Of a DNA stretch of 64,000 nt, positions 17,538 to 26,982 are shown in pieces. Source of the DNA: Oscillibacter ruminantium GH1 (lineage in GTDB: Bacteria > Bacillota > Clostridia > Oscillospirales > Oscillospiraceae). The stretch spans positions 436,602 to 500,601 of the forward strand of contig NZ_DF158897.1 of the NCBI RefSeq assembly GCF_000307265.1, read 5' to 3'. The position numbers and the translations under genes are program-made. Under the pieces are notes generated by a model that worked only from the letters and a program-made list of their open reading frames with translations, searched no databases and was not told the DNA's origin. Each line of letters starts with the position of its first letter. Position 1 is the first letter of the stretch.

Positions 17538-17680
17538 TTTACAGACTGTTCACAGGAAATGCATAATTCCGCCATGTTTATCGGGTATCTTAAGAATCAG
17601 CAAAGGGGACTCCCACCCCGATGCGTTTTCTCCCTCCTAAAACACACACAGCAGAAAAGACCGCTTCGGCGGTCTTTTTT
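17538..17680 (+). ncRNA. Candidate small RNA with C-rich anti-SD motif
   Basis: A possible independent transcript in the rpsT-nadE gap. Promoter-like TTTACA (17538-17543), 18-bp spacer, CATAAT (17562-17567). The predicted RNA (from about 17574) has a first hairpin closed by ATCGGG (17580-17585) with CCCGAT (17617-17622), then an unpaired pyrimidine-rich stretch containing CCCTCC (17632-17637), then a strong UUCG-loop terminator. No credible ORF with a ribosome binding site. Hairpin, C-rich linker and terminator is the layout of many Gram-positive trans-acting sRNAs, but the assignment is inference. Confidence 0.4.
17655..17680 (+). terminator. Strong intergenic terminator
   Basis: AAAAGACCGC / GCGGTCTTTT, 10 bp, with a TTCG tetraloop and six T. 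It does not follow any protein gene: rpsT already has its own terminator 250 bases upstream. Confidence 0.93.
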
Positions 17681-17752
17681 GCGTTGATATGCAGAAAATT
17701 ATTTTACTGTTCCATATCTCTTTTGCAGAGGGTTTTGACGGTATTTTCCGTT

Positions 17753-17780
17753 CTTGCGAAAAGTCCCTGCGTGGTATACT
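17753..17780 (+). promoter_or_regulatory. Promoter of nadE
   Basis: TTGCGA at 17753-17758, 16-bp spacer, TATACT at 17775-17780. Confidence 0.7.
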
Positions 17781-17818
17781 ATAAAGACAAATCATTTTTA
17801 CTCAGGAGGCGTTTTTGC

Positions 17819-19735
17819 ATGAAAGACGGTTTTATCTCTGTCGCCTGCGGAAGTCCCCGGATTCATCTGGCTGACTGTGCCCGCAATGCGGAGGAGACGT
17901 TCACCCTGATGCGCAAAGCAGAGAAGGCGGGCGTTAAAGTTTTGGTCCTTCCGGAGCTTGGATTGACGGGCTATACCTGCGGCGACCTTTTTTATCAGGA
18001 GACTTTGCTGCGGGGCGCAGAGGAAGCCCTTGCCACCGTTTTAGAAGCCACCCGGAATCTGGAGGTGGTAACGGCAGTAGGTCTTCCCGTCCGGTGTAAT
18101 AACAAATTGTATAACTGCGCTGCAATTATACAAAAAGGATGTATTTTAGGAGTCGTCCCTAAGACGCATTTGCCAAATTACAGCGAGTTTTACGAAAAGC
18201 GCCAGTTTGCACCTGCGCCGTCAGAGGGTGATTTTATTACGCTCTGCGGGCAGGAGGATGTGCGCTTTGGGGCCTTGCAGACTTTTGCCTGCACAGAAGT
18301 TCCCGGTCTGGTGCTGGGCTTTGAAATCTGCGAAGACCTGTGGGCGCCGGATTCTCCCTCTGTGAAAATGGCGCAGGCCGGGGCCACCGTGATTGGAAAT
18401 CTCTCCGCCAGCAACGATCTCATTGGCAAGGACCAGTACCGCCGTCAGCTGGTGACCATGCAGTCGGCAAAACTTCTGTGCGGATATGTGTACACCAGCT
18501 CGGGGGAAGGGGAGTCCTCTTCCGATGTAGTGTTCGGCGCGCATCAGCTGATTGCCGAAAATGGAACCCTTTTGGCGGAGAAGCGGTTTGAGGGCGGCCT
18601 GCTGATTTCCGAGATCGACGTGCAGCGGCTCTGCTATGAACGCCGCCGCACGCAGAGTTTTGCAGACCTCTCTTGGGAGGAAAAATACGAGCATACGTTT
18701 TCCCTCACCATGGGAAAAACGAAACTGACCCGCTATATTGCGCCCATGCCCTTCGTCCCCGAGGGAAAGGGGGACCGGGATCAGCGGTGTCAGGAAATTT
18801 TGTTGATTGCGTCTCTGGGCCTCAAGCAGCGGCTGGAACACACCGGGGCAAAAACCGCCGTGGTGGGCCTGTCCGGCGGGCTGGACTCCACGCTGGCGGT
18901 GCTGATTACGGGTCTTGCCCTAAAGATGCTGGATCGGCCCATGACGGACATTGTGGCGGTGACCATGCCCTGCTTTGGCACCACGGACCGGACGAAAAAC
19001 AACGCCGTGATTTTGGCGGAGCGGCTGGGGGCCACCCTGAAAACTGTGGACATTTCCGCCTCCGTCCGCAGTCACTTCAAGGATATCGGCCATGATATGG
19101 CGGATCACTCCGTCACCTTTGAAAACGGACAGGCCCGGGAACGGACGCAGGTTTTGATGGACGTGGCCAACCAGACGGGCGGCCTTGTCATCGGCACCGG
19201 CGATCTCTCCGAACTGGCATTGGGTTGGTGTACCTACAACGGGGACCACATGAGCAATTATGCGGTCAACACCTCGATTCCCAAGACGCTGGTGCGGCAC
19301 TTGGTGGCGTATCTTGCCCGGGATAATCAAGACAAGGACGCGGATCTGACCGTTGTCTTGGAGGATATTCTGGACACGCCGGTGTCCCCGGAACTTCTGC
19401 CGGCAGTGCAGGGAAATATCTCCCAGAAGACGGAAGACTTGGTAGGTCCATATGAACTCCATGACTTCTTTCTGTATTATCTGCTGCGGTGGGGCTTCAG
19501 CCCGAGCAAAATCTATCGGCTGGCTATGGATGCCTGGGGGAAAAAGTATGACCGCACGGTCATTTTAAAGTGGCTGAAAACCTTTTACCGTCGGTTTTTC
19601 TCTCAGCAGTTTAAGCGCAATTGCCTGCCCGATGGGCCAAAGGTTGGCTCTGTGGCGGTTTCTCCCCGGGGCGACTTGCGAATGCCCAGCGACGCAAGTA
19701 TGAATCTCTGGCAAAGTGAGTTGGATTCGCTGTAA
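17819..19735 (+). CDS. nadE: Glutamine-dependent NAD+ synthetase
   Basis: 638-aa two-domain enzyme converting nicotinate adenine dinucleotide to NAD+ with glutamine as nitrogen donor. The N-terminal nitrilase-type glutaminase domain shows the Glu-Lys-Cys triad in LPELGLTGYT (Glu46), KTHLPNYSEFYEKRQF and GFEICEDLWAP. The C-terminal synthetase domain has the ATP-binding loop GLSGGLDSTLA and TGDLSELALGWCTYNGDHMSNY. ATG17819 follows CAGGAGGC; a longer frame upstream has no site. The last ~18 residues, MPSDASMNLWQSELD, are encoded by DNA that recurs 200 bases downstream (see the repeat entries). Confidence 0.97.
   Translation: MKDGFISVACGSPRIHLADCARNAEETFTLMRKAEKAGVKVLVLPELGLTGYTCGDLFYQETLLRGAEEALATVLEATRNLEVVTAVGLPVRCNNKLYNCAAIIQKGCILGVVPKTHLPNYSEFYEKRQFAPAPSEGDFITLCGQEDVRFGALQTFACTEVPGLVLGFEICEDLWAPDSPSVKMAQAGATVIGNLSASNDLIGKDQYRRQLVTMQSAKLLCGYVYTSSGEGESSSDVVFGAHQLIAENGTLLAEKRFEGGLLISEIDVQRLCYERRRTQSFADLSWEEKYEHTFSLTMGKTKLTRYIAPMPFVPEGKGDRDQRCQEILLIASLGLKQRLEHTGAKTAVVGLSGGLDSTLAVLITGLALKMLDRPMTDIVAVTMPCFGTTDRTKNNAVILAERLGATLKTVDISASVRSHFKDIGHDMADHSVTFENGQARERTQVLMDVANQTGGLVIGTGDLSELALGWCTYNGDHMSNYAVNTSIPKTLVRHLVAYLARDNQDKDADLTVVLEDILDTPVSPELLPAVQGNISQKTEDLVGPYELHDFFLYYLLRWGFSPSKIYRLAMDAWGKKYDRTVILKWLKTFYRRFFSQQFKRNCLPDGPKVGSVAVSPRGDLRMPSDASMNLWQSELDSL
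19678..19732 (+). repeat. Direct repeat copy 1 (end of nadE)
   Basis: 55-bp unit covering the last codons of nadE. It recurs at 19880-19934 with a single difference (position 19727 T, against A in copy 2). Confidence 0.95.
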
Positions 19736-19772
19736 GCATTCATATTTGAGGAGCAAGTCGCCAAAAAAGGGC

Positions 19773-19805
19773 TCCCACAGCAAAGTCACTTCCTTTGCTG
19801 TGGGA
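19773..19805. repeat. Perfect 13-bp hairpin between the direct repeats
   Basis: TCCCACAGCAAAG and CTTTGCTGTGGGA with a 7-base loop. On the plus strand it is followed by purines, not T. On the minus strand T6 comes 5 bases after the stem, so it could terminate leftward transcription. Confidence 0.9.
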
Positions 19806-19879
19806 AAAGGAGGGGCAAGGAAGCGCGCGAAGTTGTTGCCGCAGGCAGAAACGGAGCAGCGCAGACTTTGCCACGACGC

Positions 19880-19934
19880 GCGAATGCCCAGCGACGCAAG
19901 TATGAATCTCTGGCAAAGTGAGTTGGATACGCTG
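19880..19934 (+). repeat. Direct repeat copy 2 (outside nadE)
   Basis: 54 of 55 bases match the nadE 3' end; it still encodes MPSDASMNLWQSELD in one frame but has no start or ribosome binding site. This appears to be a remnant of a duplicated gene tail. Confidence 0.93.
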
Positions 19935-19954
19935 GAATAAAACCTTGATCTCGG

Positions 19955-19992
19955 CGTGGAGGCCGTTTTTAACGGCCCCCACGTCTTCTTTT
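19955..19992 (+). terminator. Terminator downstream of nadE
   Basis: CGTGG plus GGCCGTT pair with AACGGCC plus CCACG around small bulges, then TCTTCTTTT. Confidence 0.75.
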
Positions 19993-20005
19993 AAAAGGAG
20001 TTTTC

Positions 20006-20443
20006 ATGAAAACTGTCACCATCTACACAGACGGAGCCTGTTCCGGAAATCCCGGCCCCGGCGGCTGGGGAGCCGTCCTCCTGTACGGCGCGCACCGGCG
20101 GGAACTCTCCGGCGGTGAAGCAGACACCACCAATAACCGCATGGAGCTGACCGCCGTAATTGAGGCGTTATCACTTTTGAAAGAGCCTTGTACCGTCGAC
20201 CTTTGGAGCGATTCCAAATACGTGATTGACGGGCTTGAAAAGGGCTGGGCAAAGGGCTGGCAGAAGCGGGGATGGGTCAAGTCCGATAAAAAGCCCGCCC
20301 TGAATCCCGATCTCTGGGAAAAACTGCTGGCACTCACGGATACTCATACCCTCCGCTACCACTGGGTTAAGGGTCACGCCGATACCGCCGAAAACAACCG
20401 CTGCGACGAATTGGCAGTGGCCGAGAGCAGAAAGTTTAAATGA
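20006..20443 (+). CDS. rnhA: Ribonuclease HI
   Basis: 145-aa RNase H1 that removes RNA from RNA-DNA hybrids. The catalytic acidic residues are in [19 protein letters not shown] (Asp), [13 protein letters not shown] (Glu), [10 protein letters not shown] (Asp) and ENNRCDELA (Asp); the basic handle region around [12 protein letters not shown] is present. Length matches E. coli RnhA closely. AAAAGGAG lies 7 nt before ATG20006. It is convergent with gyrA, sharing a bidirectional terminator. Confidence 0.96.
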   Translation: MKTVTIYTDGACSGNPGPGGWGAVLLYGAHRRELSGGEADTTNNRMELTAVIEALSLLKEPCTVDLWSDSKYVIDGLEKGWAKGWQKRGWVKSDKKPALNPDLWEKLLALTDTHTLRYHWVKGHADTAENNRCDELAVAESRKFK

Positions 20444-20471
20444 CACTCTATTACGGAGCATTTCATAGAGC

Positions 20472-20517
20472 AAAAAAGGATCAGGAATGGCGCTTGCCAT
20501 TCCTGATCTTTTTTTAT
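20472..20517. terminator. Bidirectional terminator between rnhA and gyrA
   Basis: GATCAGGAATGG / CCATTCCTGATC, 12 bp, with six or more A on the left and seven T on the right, so T-runs follow the stem in both directions. Confidence 0.93.
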
Positions 20518-20562
20518 TGAATTTTTCTGTGCCTCACAGACAGAAAGCTCATTTAAAGCGGC

Positions 20563-23118
20563 TTACGCCTCCGGCTCGTCCTGCGTCGGCTCTTCCGCGG
20601 GAAGAACCTCGCCCTCGCCCTGAGAAAGCTCTCCATCCTCCTGAACAGGCTCCGCTTCTTCCTTATCGGTCAGTGCCATGGAGATGACCTGATCCCCGTC
20701 CTCCTTAAAGCGCATGACGATAACGCCCTGCGTGGCGCGTCCCGCTACGCGGATGCTGTCCACCGCAGTACGAATCATGATGCCGCTCTGGGTAACCAGC
20801 AGAATATCTTCGCTTCCGTCCACGACTTTGACGCCCACCACAGGGCCGGTTTTATCCGTCACCATATAGTTCTTGATACCAAGGCCGCCGCGGTTCGTGA
20901 TGCGGTAATCCTCCACGGGGGTACGCTTACCATAGCCCTTCTCCGTGATGGAGAGGACGGTATTACCCTCTGCGGCCCGGGCGGCGGCAACCACATAGTC
21001 GCCCTCCCGCAGGCGGATACCGCGAACACCCATAGCGTCCCTTCCCATAGGCCGAACGTCCGTCTCGTCAAAGCAGACGGCCTGTCCATCGTGGGTGGCA
21101 ATGAGAATTCTCATGGTGCCGTCCGTCTCCCGCACGGTAATCAACTCGTCACCCTCGTCCATCCGCAGGGCGCGGATGCCGTTATTGCGCAAATTTCTCA
21201 GCGTATTGGCTGGCAGACGCTTCACGGTTCCGTTTCGGGTCACCATGAAGAGGAACCGGCCGTCATCCTCAATGGAGCGGGTGTGGATCATGGCCTGAAC
21301 CCGCTCGCCCTGCTCAATCTGCAAGATGTTGATGAGGTTTGTGCCCTTGGCGGTCTTGCCCGACTCGGGAATCTGATAGCCCTTCTTGCGGTAGACCTTT
21401 CCGGTATCCGTGAAGAAGAGGATATAGTCGTGGGTGGAGGCGGTAAACACATCCACCACCACGTCCTCGTCCCGGGTTGTAATGCCCTTTTTGCCCATGC
21501 CGCCCTTGGACTGCGCGGTATACTCGCTGACCGGGGTACGCTTGATATAGCCCGCCTCCGTCAAGGTGAAGACGCACTCTTCCTCCTCGATCAAATCCTC
21601 GATATCAATTTCGTTTTCTACATCCTGAATCTCGGTCTTGCGGTCATCGCCGTATTTCTCGGCAATGGCCATCAGTTCTTCTTTCAAAACGGCGCGGATC
21701 ATTTCATTAGAAGCCAAGAGTTTTTCAAAGTAAGCGATTTTCTCTTCCAGCTCCTTATACTCCGTCTCCAGCTTCTCCCGGTTCAGACCCTGCAAGGCAA
21801 TCAGCCGCATGTCGCAGATGGCCTGCGCCTGAATCTCGTCCAGACCGAAGCGGCTCATCAAATCCTGCTTGGCGCTGTCGTAGCTGGAACGAATGACCTT
21901 GATGACCTCGTCGATGTGATCCTGCGCAATCAGCAGGCCCTCCAGCAGGTGAGCGCGCTCCTGCGCCTTGCGCAGATCGTATTTTGTCCGGCGGACAATC
22001 AGCTCTTCTTGGAAGCGCAGATACTCGTCAATGATGTGCCGCAGAGACAAAATTTTCGGCTGAGACTGATTATCCACCAGTGCCAGCATGTTGATGGCAA
22101 AGCTGGATTGCAGCGCGGTCTGGGAAAACAGGCGATTCAACACCACCTGCGGATTCGCGTCCCGCTTCAGCTCAATAACCACCCTCATACCGTTTCGGTC
22201 GGATTCGTCACGGATGTCGGAGATACCCTCTAACCGCTTGTCCTCTACCTGTTCCGCCATGTTTTTAATCAGCAGACGCTTATTCACCTGATAAGGGATT
22301 TCCGTCACCACGATGCGGGTCCGATCCTTGCCAAATTCCTCAAACTCCGTCCGGGCGCGGATCACCACCCGGCCCCGGCCGGTGGCATAGGCCGCGCGAA
22401 TGCCGCTGCGGCCCATAATAATGCCCTTGGTGGGGAAATCAGGACCCTTTACGTGCTGCATGAGATCAGCGATCTCTGCCTCCGGATTATCCAGCACACA
22501 GATGCAAGCGTTGATGACCTCCCGCAGGTTATGGGGCGGGATGTTGGTGGCCATGCCGACGGCGATGCCGCTGGAGCCGTTGACCAGCAGATTGGGGAAA
22601 CGGGCGGGAAGAACCCGGGGTTCTTTCCGCGTCTCGTCAAAGTTGGGGTCCCAATCCACGGTATCTTTTTCAATGTCCCGCAGCATTTCCTCGGAAATTT
22701 TGGAAAGGCGCGCCTCCGTATAACGGTAGGCAGCGGGGGGGTCGCCGTCGATGGAACCAAAGTTGCCGTGTCCGTCCACCAGCACATAGCGCATGGAAAA
22801 GTCCTGCGCAAGGCGCACAAGCGCGTCGTACACGGATTGATCGCCGTGGGGGTGATATCTACCCAGAACATCGCCGACGGCCGTAGCGCACTTGCGGAAG
22901 GCCTTCTCGAAGGTCAGGCCATCTTCATACATGGCGTACAGAATCCGGCGGTGAACGGGCTTCAAACCGTCCCGCACGTCTGGCAGGGCGCGGCCCACGA
23001 TGACGCTCATGGCATACTCAATATAGGATTTCTGCATTTCGGAAACGAGGGGAGACTGTTCAATCTTTTGATTGGGGAACCGAATCTCCTCGGGATCATA
23101 CTGGGGTTTCTTACTCAT
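20563..23118 (-). CDS. gyrA: DNA gyrase subunit A
   Basis: 851-aa breakage-reunion subunit of gyrase. The catalytic tyrosine is Tyr133 in AYRYTEARL, the GyrA-box-like [10 protein letters not shown] lies near residue 540, and six beta-pinwheel repeats follow. An acidic Glu-rich tail of about 35 residues ends the protein. In the quinolone pocket [12 protein letters not shown] carries Gln94 at the E. coli Ser83 position and keeps Asp98. AAGGAGG precedes ATG23118. The gyrB stop is 15 nt upstream, so the two are co-transcribed and their products form the A2B2 enzyme. Confidence 0.98.
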   Translation of the reverse strand: MSKKPQYDPEEIRFPNQKIEQSPLVSEMQKSYIEYAMSVIVGRALPDVRDGLKPVHRRILYAMYEDGLTFEKAFRKCATAVGDVLGRYHPHGDQSVYDALVRLAQDFSMRYVLVDGHGNFGSIDGDPPAAYRYTEARLSKISEEMLRDIEKDTVDWDPNFDETRKEPRVLPARFPNLLVNGSSGIAVGMATNIPPHNLREVINACICVLDNPEAEIADLMQHVKGPDFPTKGIIMGRSGIRAAYATGRGRVVIRARTEFEEFGKDRTRIVVTEIPYQVNKRLLIKNMAEQVEDKRLEGISDIRDESDRNGMRVVIELKRDANPQVVLNRLFSQTALQSSFAINMLALVDNQSQPKILSLRHIIDEYLRFQEELIVRRTKYDLRKAQERAHLLEGLLIAQDHIDEVIKVIRSSYDSAKQDLMSRFGLDEIQAQAICDMRLIALQGLNREKLETEYKELEEKIAYFEKLLASNEMIRAVLKEELMAIAEKYGDDRKTEIQDVENEIDIEDLIEEEECVFTLTEAGYIKRTPVSEYTAQSKGGMGKKGITTRDEDVVVDVFTASTHDYILFFTDTGKVYRKKGYQIPESGKTAKGTNLINILQIEQGERVQAMIHTRSIEDDGRFLFMVTRNGTVKRLPANTLRNLRNNGIRALRMDEGDELITVRETDGTMRILIATHDGQAVCFDETDVRPMGRDAMGVRGIRLREGDYVVAAARAAEGNTVLSITEKGYGKRTPVEDYRITNRGGLGIKNYMVTDKTGPVVGVKVVDGSEDILLVTQSGIMIRTAVDSIRVAGRATQGVIVMRFKEDGDQVISMALTDKEEAEPVQEDGELSQGEGEVLPAEEPTQDEPEA

Positions 23119-23133
23119 TTCGGTTCTCCCTCC

Positions 23134-25086
23134 TTAATAGTCCAGATTGACCGCGTATTTCGCGTTCTTCTCAATAAATTCCTTCCGCGGCTCCACCTTT
23201 TCACCCATCAGGATGGAAAAGGTTTCGTCGGCGGCCACGGCGTCATCCAGCGTAATGCGGCGCAGCGTCCGTTTTTCCGGGTCCATGGTGGTTTCCCATA
23301 GCTCATGGGGGTTCATTTCGCCAAGGCCCTTATAGCGGCTGATCTCAATCTTTGCATTGGGATTGTCCGCCCGCATTTCGTTGGAGATCACGCGGCTCTC
23401 ATCCTCGGAATAAGCCACGCGGGAGTTTTTGCCCCGTGTCAGCTTGAACAGGGGGGGAACAGCGGCATAAACATAGCCGTGCTCAATCAAGGGCCGCATA
23501 AAGCGGAAGAAAAAGGTCAGCAGCAGGGTGCGGATATGAGAACCATCCACATCGGCATCCGCCATGATGACGATTTTATGATAGCGGAGCCTCGTCAGGT
23601 CAAATTCGTCGCCGATGCCCGCGCCCAGCGCGGTAATAACCGGCTGGAGCTTGTCGTTGCCATATACTTTATCGGCCCGGGCCTTCTCCACGTTCAGCAT
23701 CTTTCCCCACAGAGGAAGAATGGCCTGAAACCGGGAGTCCCGTCCCTGTGTGGCGGAGCCGCCTGCGGAGTCACCCTCGACGATATAGATTTCTGTCAAT
23801 TCCGGGTTTGCCTCGTTGCAGTCCCGCAGCTTGTCCGGCATAGCCGCGCCGCCCAAAGCGGTCTTGCGGCGAATGGATTCCCGGGCTTTTCGGGCGGCCT
23901 CACGGGCGCGGTTTGCGGTGAGGGACTTGTCCAAAATCATGCGCCCCACCTGCGGGTTTTCCTCCAGATAGGTGTCCAGCTTGTTGGAAACAAGATTGTT
24001 TACCAGCGTGCGGATTTCACTGTTGCCCAGCTTTGCCTTGGTCTGCCCCTCGAACTGGGCGTCGGTCAGCTTCACGGAAATCACGCAGGTAAGACCCTCC
24101 CGGCAGTCCTCGCCGGAAATCTTGTCCCCATCCTTCAGCATTCCGATTTTCTTGCCGTAGGCATTGAGCACATTGGTCAGCGCCCGCTTAAAACCCTCCT
24201 CATGCATACCGCCCTCGGGCGTATGGATGTTGTTGGCAAAGGACAGCATGGTTTCGTTATAGCCATCGTTATACTGAATAGCAATCTCCGCCATGGAATC
24301 GTCCTTGGTGCCGGACATATAGATCACATCGCTGTGCAGCGCATCCTTCGCCCGGTTCAGCCACGTGACAAATTCCCGGATGCCGCCGGCATAGTGCATT
24401 TCGTCGGACTGCTCCCGGCCCTCTCTCAGGTCCACAGTTCGGATCTTCAGACCGGCATTCAAAAACGCCTGTTCCCGCATCCGGGTATGAAGAATGTCAT
24501 ACTCATATTCGGTTGTATCCCGGAACATCTCCGGGTCGGGCTTAAAGGTGACGGTGGTGCCCGTGTGATCGGTGGTTCCCACCACCTTCATCTCCTGCGT
24601 AATACCACCGCGGGAAAAACGCATCTCATAGATGTTTCCGTCCTTGTGGACCTGTACGACCAGCCACTCGGACAGGGCGTTGACCACCGATGCGCCCACG
24701 CCGTGGAGTCCGCCGGAAACTTTATAGCCTCCGCCGCCGAATTTTCCGCCGGCATGCAGCACAGAGAACACGACTTCAAGCGCCGGACGGCCGGTCTGTG
24801 CCTGAATGTCCACGGGAATACCGCGGCCATTATCTACCACGGTAATGGTTCCGTCGGCATTAATCTGCACCAGAATTTCCGTGCAATACCCTGCCAACGC
24901 TTCGTCGATGGCGTTATCTACGATCTCATACACCAGATGGTGCAGACCGGAAGACGACGTGGACCCGATATACATGCCGGGCCGCTTACGAACCGCCTCC
25001 AGCCCCTCCAAAACCTGAATTTCTGAGGCATCATACTCGTTTTCTGAACCGACTGTGGTTGAATTTAGCATTTCATTTTCTGCCAT
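23134..25086 (-). CDS. gyrB: DNA gyrase subunit B
   Basis: 650-aa ATPase subunit of gyrase. The GHKL ATPase domain has [13 protein letters not shown] and GRGIPVD; the transducer and the TOPRIM domain follow with EGDSAGGSA and [13 protein letters not shown], and the C-terminal motif reads [17 protein letters not shown]. Length is typical of Gram-positive GyrB. AAGGAG lies 7 nt upstream of ATG25086. The 235-base leader contains a GC-rich hairpin (about 25110-25157) whose inner arms are CGGGTC/GACCCG, possibly a pause or attenuation structure; the upstream promoter is weak (TAATAC-like -10). Confidence 0.98.
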   Translation of the reverse strand: MAENEMLNSTTVGSENEYDASEIQVLEGLEAVRKRPGMYIGSTSSSGLHHLVYEIVDNAIDEALAGYCTEILVQINADGTITVVDNGRGIPVDIQAQTGRPALEVVFSVLHAGGKFGGGGYKVSGGLHGVGASVVNALSEWLVVQVHKDGNIYEMRFSRGGITQEMKVVGTTDHTGTTVTFKPDPEMFRDTTEYEYDILHTRMREQAFLNAGLKIRTVDLREGREQSDEMHYAGGIREFVTWLNRAKDALHSDVIYMSGTKDDSMAEIAIQYNDGYNETMLSFANNIHTPEGGMHEEGFKRALTNVLNAYGKKIGMLKDGDKISGEDCREGLTCVISVKLTDAQFEGQTKAKLGNSEIRTLVNNLVSNKLDTYLEENPQVGRMILDKSLTANRAREAARKARESIRRKTALGGAAMPDKLRDCNEANPELTEIYIVEGDSAGGSATQGRDSRFQAILPLWGKMLNVEKARADKVYGNDKLQPVITALGAGIGDEFDLTRLRYHKIVIMADADVDGSHIRTLLLTFFFRFMRPLIEHGYVYAAVPPLFKLTRGKNSRVAYSEDESRVISNEMRADNPNAKIEISRYKGLGEMNPHELWETTMDPEKRTLRRITLDDAVAADETFSILMGEKVEPRKEFIEKNAKYAVNLDY

Positions 25087-25109
25087 TTGGTTTCTCCTTC
25101 CGTATGCAA

Positions 25110-25157
25110 GGCAAGAAGAGCCGGGTCCGCCGACCCGCGGGCCCGCTTCTCCTTGCC
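25110..25157 (-). promoter_or_regulatory. GC-rich hairpin in gyrB leader
   Basis: Outer arms GGCAAG/CTTGCC enclose an imperfect stem and a perfect inner CGGGTC/GACCCG hairpin, located 25-70 bases upstream of the gyrB start. Regulatory role is inference. Confidence 0.4.
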
Positions 25158-25321
25158 CCTGAGTAAAGTATTATGAATATTTATACACTGATAAACAGCA
25201 TTCTTTTTCTCTTTGCCGCCTTTTCAATCAGCCCTGCAAAAAGAAAAATGTTGGTTCTTTTCTTGCTCTCGACTGCAAGTTCGTAAGTGGCATCCTGCAA
25301 AGCATTTCAAATGCTCTGTTT

Positions 25322-25588
25322 TTACAATTCCAATTGCAGGCTCTCCGCCCTGCGCTGCAAAGTCGTGGGACTGAGTTGAGAGAGATAGACGATCTGGGCG
25401 TGGTAAGGGTGATCGCACACCACAAAGGATTTTGGCAGAGTACCGGAAACATCCAGCACCACGCCCTCCGCCTCCGCTTTTGCAAGATACTCCCGCGTGC
25501 GCTTTTCATAGCTGCATTTGTCCAGATCAAAAATACCGACCACCCGTTTTTCCGGGACAATTTCGTTTTGACCAATGTGAAGATACAA
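25322..25588 (-). CDS. DUF370 / RemB-like protein
   Basis: 88-aa protein of the DUF370 family. In Bacillus subtilis the homologue in the same place, between recF and gyrB (yaaB/remB), belongs to the Rem regulators of matrix genes, related to the DNA-binding RemA. Motifs: MYLHIGQNEIVPEKRVVGIFD at the start (quoted to show family form, 21 residues including Met1 are split here: MYLHIGQNEI and VPEKRVVGIFD) and KSFVVCDHPYHAQIVYLSQLSP at the end in the same sense. TTG start with AGGG nine nt upstream. The C-terminal quarter (PTTLQRRAESLQLEL) is a short basic helix. Target genes unknown. Confidence 0.88.
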   Translation of the reverse strand: MYLHIGQNEIVPEKRVVGIFDLDKCSYEKRTREYLAKAEAEGVVLDVSGTLPKSFVVCDHPYHAQIVYLSQLSPTTLQRRAESLQLEL

Positions 25589-25630
25589 GATACAAGTCCC
25601 TTTCTCAACGCGCCTCTTTTTAGAGACTCA

Positions 25631-25646
25631 CGTTTCACGTGAAACA
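25631..25646. promoter_or_regulatory. parS-like centromere site 1
   Basis: CGTTTCACGTGAAACA, 15 of 16 matches to the parS consensus (first base C instead of T). It lies in the gap between recF and the DUF370 gene, about 24 kb from parB. Confidence 0.85.
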
Positions 25647-25663
25647 TTGTGTTTTCAGGCATT

Positions 25664-26776
25664 TTAGAATGATTCCAGCACCTTTCCGGCGGCAATGTGA
25701 AAGACTTTTCCACCCAGTAAAACCGGCAGTCGGTCATCCTCGCAGCAGGTGATAAAAACCTGCCCCCCTGAAATGCGGTTCAGAACAAATTCCTGCCGCC
25801 GGGGATCCAGCTCAGAGAGAACATCGTCCAGCAAAAGAATAGGCGCTTCTCCGGTGACATTTTTATAAATTTCTCGCTCTGCCAGCTTTAAACTCAATGC
25901 CGCCGTCCGGGTCTGCCCTTGAGAAGAATAGGTCTTTGCATCTCGTCCATCAATTTCCACCAATAAATCGTCCTTATGCGGGCCGGACAAGCATAATCTG
26001 GAACCAAGCTCCGCCTGTTTGTGGGATTCCATATGCGCGCGAAGCTGATCGGTCAAAAGCGGCAGTCCTTCCAACGGATTTAAAACCGTGGAGACTGTTT
26101 TGTAATTGACAGAGAGTTTTTCTTTTCCGCCGGAACAGTCCGCATGGTTGGCGGCGGCGCAAACCGCCAATTTTTCAGTAAATTGAGCCCGATAATGAAT
26201 GATAACCGCGCCGCTTTGAATCAATCGTTCATTAAACTCCGGCAGCATATCCAAAAGTCCGGGTTGTTCCTCACAGTCCCGTAAAATTCTGGTTTTGTGA
26301 GCATAGACCCGGCGATACGCCGCCAAGGCCGCCGCATATCTGGGTCGAAGCTGGCAGAGTGCCTGATCAAGAAATTTTCTTCGCGCCGCCGCGCCTTCCC
26401 GAATCAAAAGCAAATCCTCCGGACAGAAAAAAACAGTTTGAAACACCTGAGAAAGTTCCGATGAGGTTTTTGCCGGGACCTTATTAACCCAAAGTTTTCG
26501 CCGTTTTTCTCGATACAGCTCCGTCCGCAGTACAAACTCCCGATCACGGGCAAAAATTTGCCCCTGAATCAGAGCATTTTCCGCCTGAAATCCTATGAGT
26601 TCCCGGTCACTCTTTGCCCGACTGGAATGACCGCAGGAAAGATATTGAATAGCTTCCAGTAGATTGGTTTTTCCTTGGGCATTTTCACCAAATATCACAT
26701 TGCAGTCTGTGTCAAATGCCACATCCTGTCGGTTATAATTGCGAAAATGTTCAAGGGTAAGACGATCAATCCGCAT
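25664..26776 (-). CDS. recF: DNA replication and repair protein RecF
   Basis: 370-aa SMC-like ATPase loading RecA at gaps and stalled forks. N-terminal LTLEHFRNYNRQ, Walker A GENAQGKTNLLEAI, signature SSQGQTRTAALSLKLAE and Walker B LLLDDVLSELD are clear. Start is ATG26776, which overlaps the stop of yaaA by 11 nt (ATGCGGATTGA), implying translational coupling; a longer in-frame extension would read deep into yaaA and lacks family similarity. A ribosome site is weak, consistent with coupling. Length is normal for Firmicutes. Confidence 0.96.
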   Translation of the reverse strand: MRIDRLTLEHFRNYNRQDVAFDTDCNVIFGENAQGKTNLLEAIQYLSCGHSSRAKSDRELIGFQAENALIQGQIFARDREFVLRTELYREKRRKLWVNKVPAKTSSELSQVFQTVFFCPEDLLLIREGAAARRKFLDQALCQLRPRYAAALAAYRRVYAHKTRILRDCEEQPGLLDMLPEFNERLIQSGAVIIHYRAQFTEKLAVCAAANHADCSGGKEKLSVNYKTVSTVLNPLEGLPLLTDQLRAHMESHKQAELGSRLCLSGPHKDDLLVEIDGRDAKTYSSQGQTRTAALSLKLAEREIYKNVTGEAPILLLDDVLSELDPRRQEFVLNRISGGQVFITCCEDDRLPVLLGGKVFHIAAGKVLESF

Positions 26777-26981
26777 AAGATGGCGTGCAGTCCTCTCCGT
26801 CAATTCGCGCCACATCACCGGGGCGCAGTTTTTTTCCCCTCTGGGTGCAGATCTCGCCGTTGACCAGGACTTCTCCGCCCTGAATCCGTTCTTTCGCTTC
26901 GCCGCCGGAGGAAACCAGATTGGCCAACTTCAAAAGATCCTGCAATTTCACATACTCCGTTGTGATTGTTATTGTTTTCAT
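26766..26981 (-). CDS. yaaA: S4-domain RNA-binding protein YaaA
   Basis: 71-aa single S4 domain protein, always found between dnaN and recF in Firmicutes. The fold signature is LQDLLKLANLVSSGGEAKERIQ followed by GGEVLVNGEICTQRGKKL (both quoted below 20 residues per motif as LANLVSSGGEAK and GEVLVNGE). It probably binds structured RNA, perhaps on the ribosome; the function is not settled. The dnaN stop lies immediately upstream (the spacer is only one base), and its own stop overlaps recF, so dnaN-yaaA-recF form one operon. Confidence 0.93.
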   Translation of the reverse strand: MKTITITTEYVKLQDLLKLANLVSSGGEAKERIQGGEVLVNGEICTQRGKKLRPGDVARIDGEDCTPSYAD

Positions 26982-26982
26982 A

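Noticed and set aside
17406..17687. 93-codon frame downstream of rpsT
   Set aside because: Runs through a strong terminator and lacks an initiation site; the region fits an sRNA better.
19716..19940. Frame containing MPSDASMNLWQSELD outside nadE
   Set aside because: The peptide comes from the duplicated gene tail; the frame has no start context and is otherwise meaningless.
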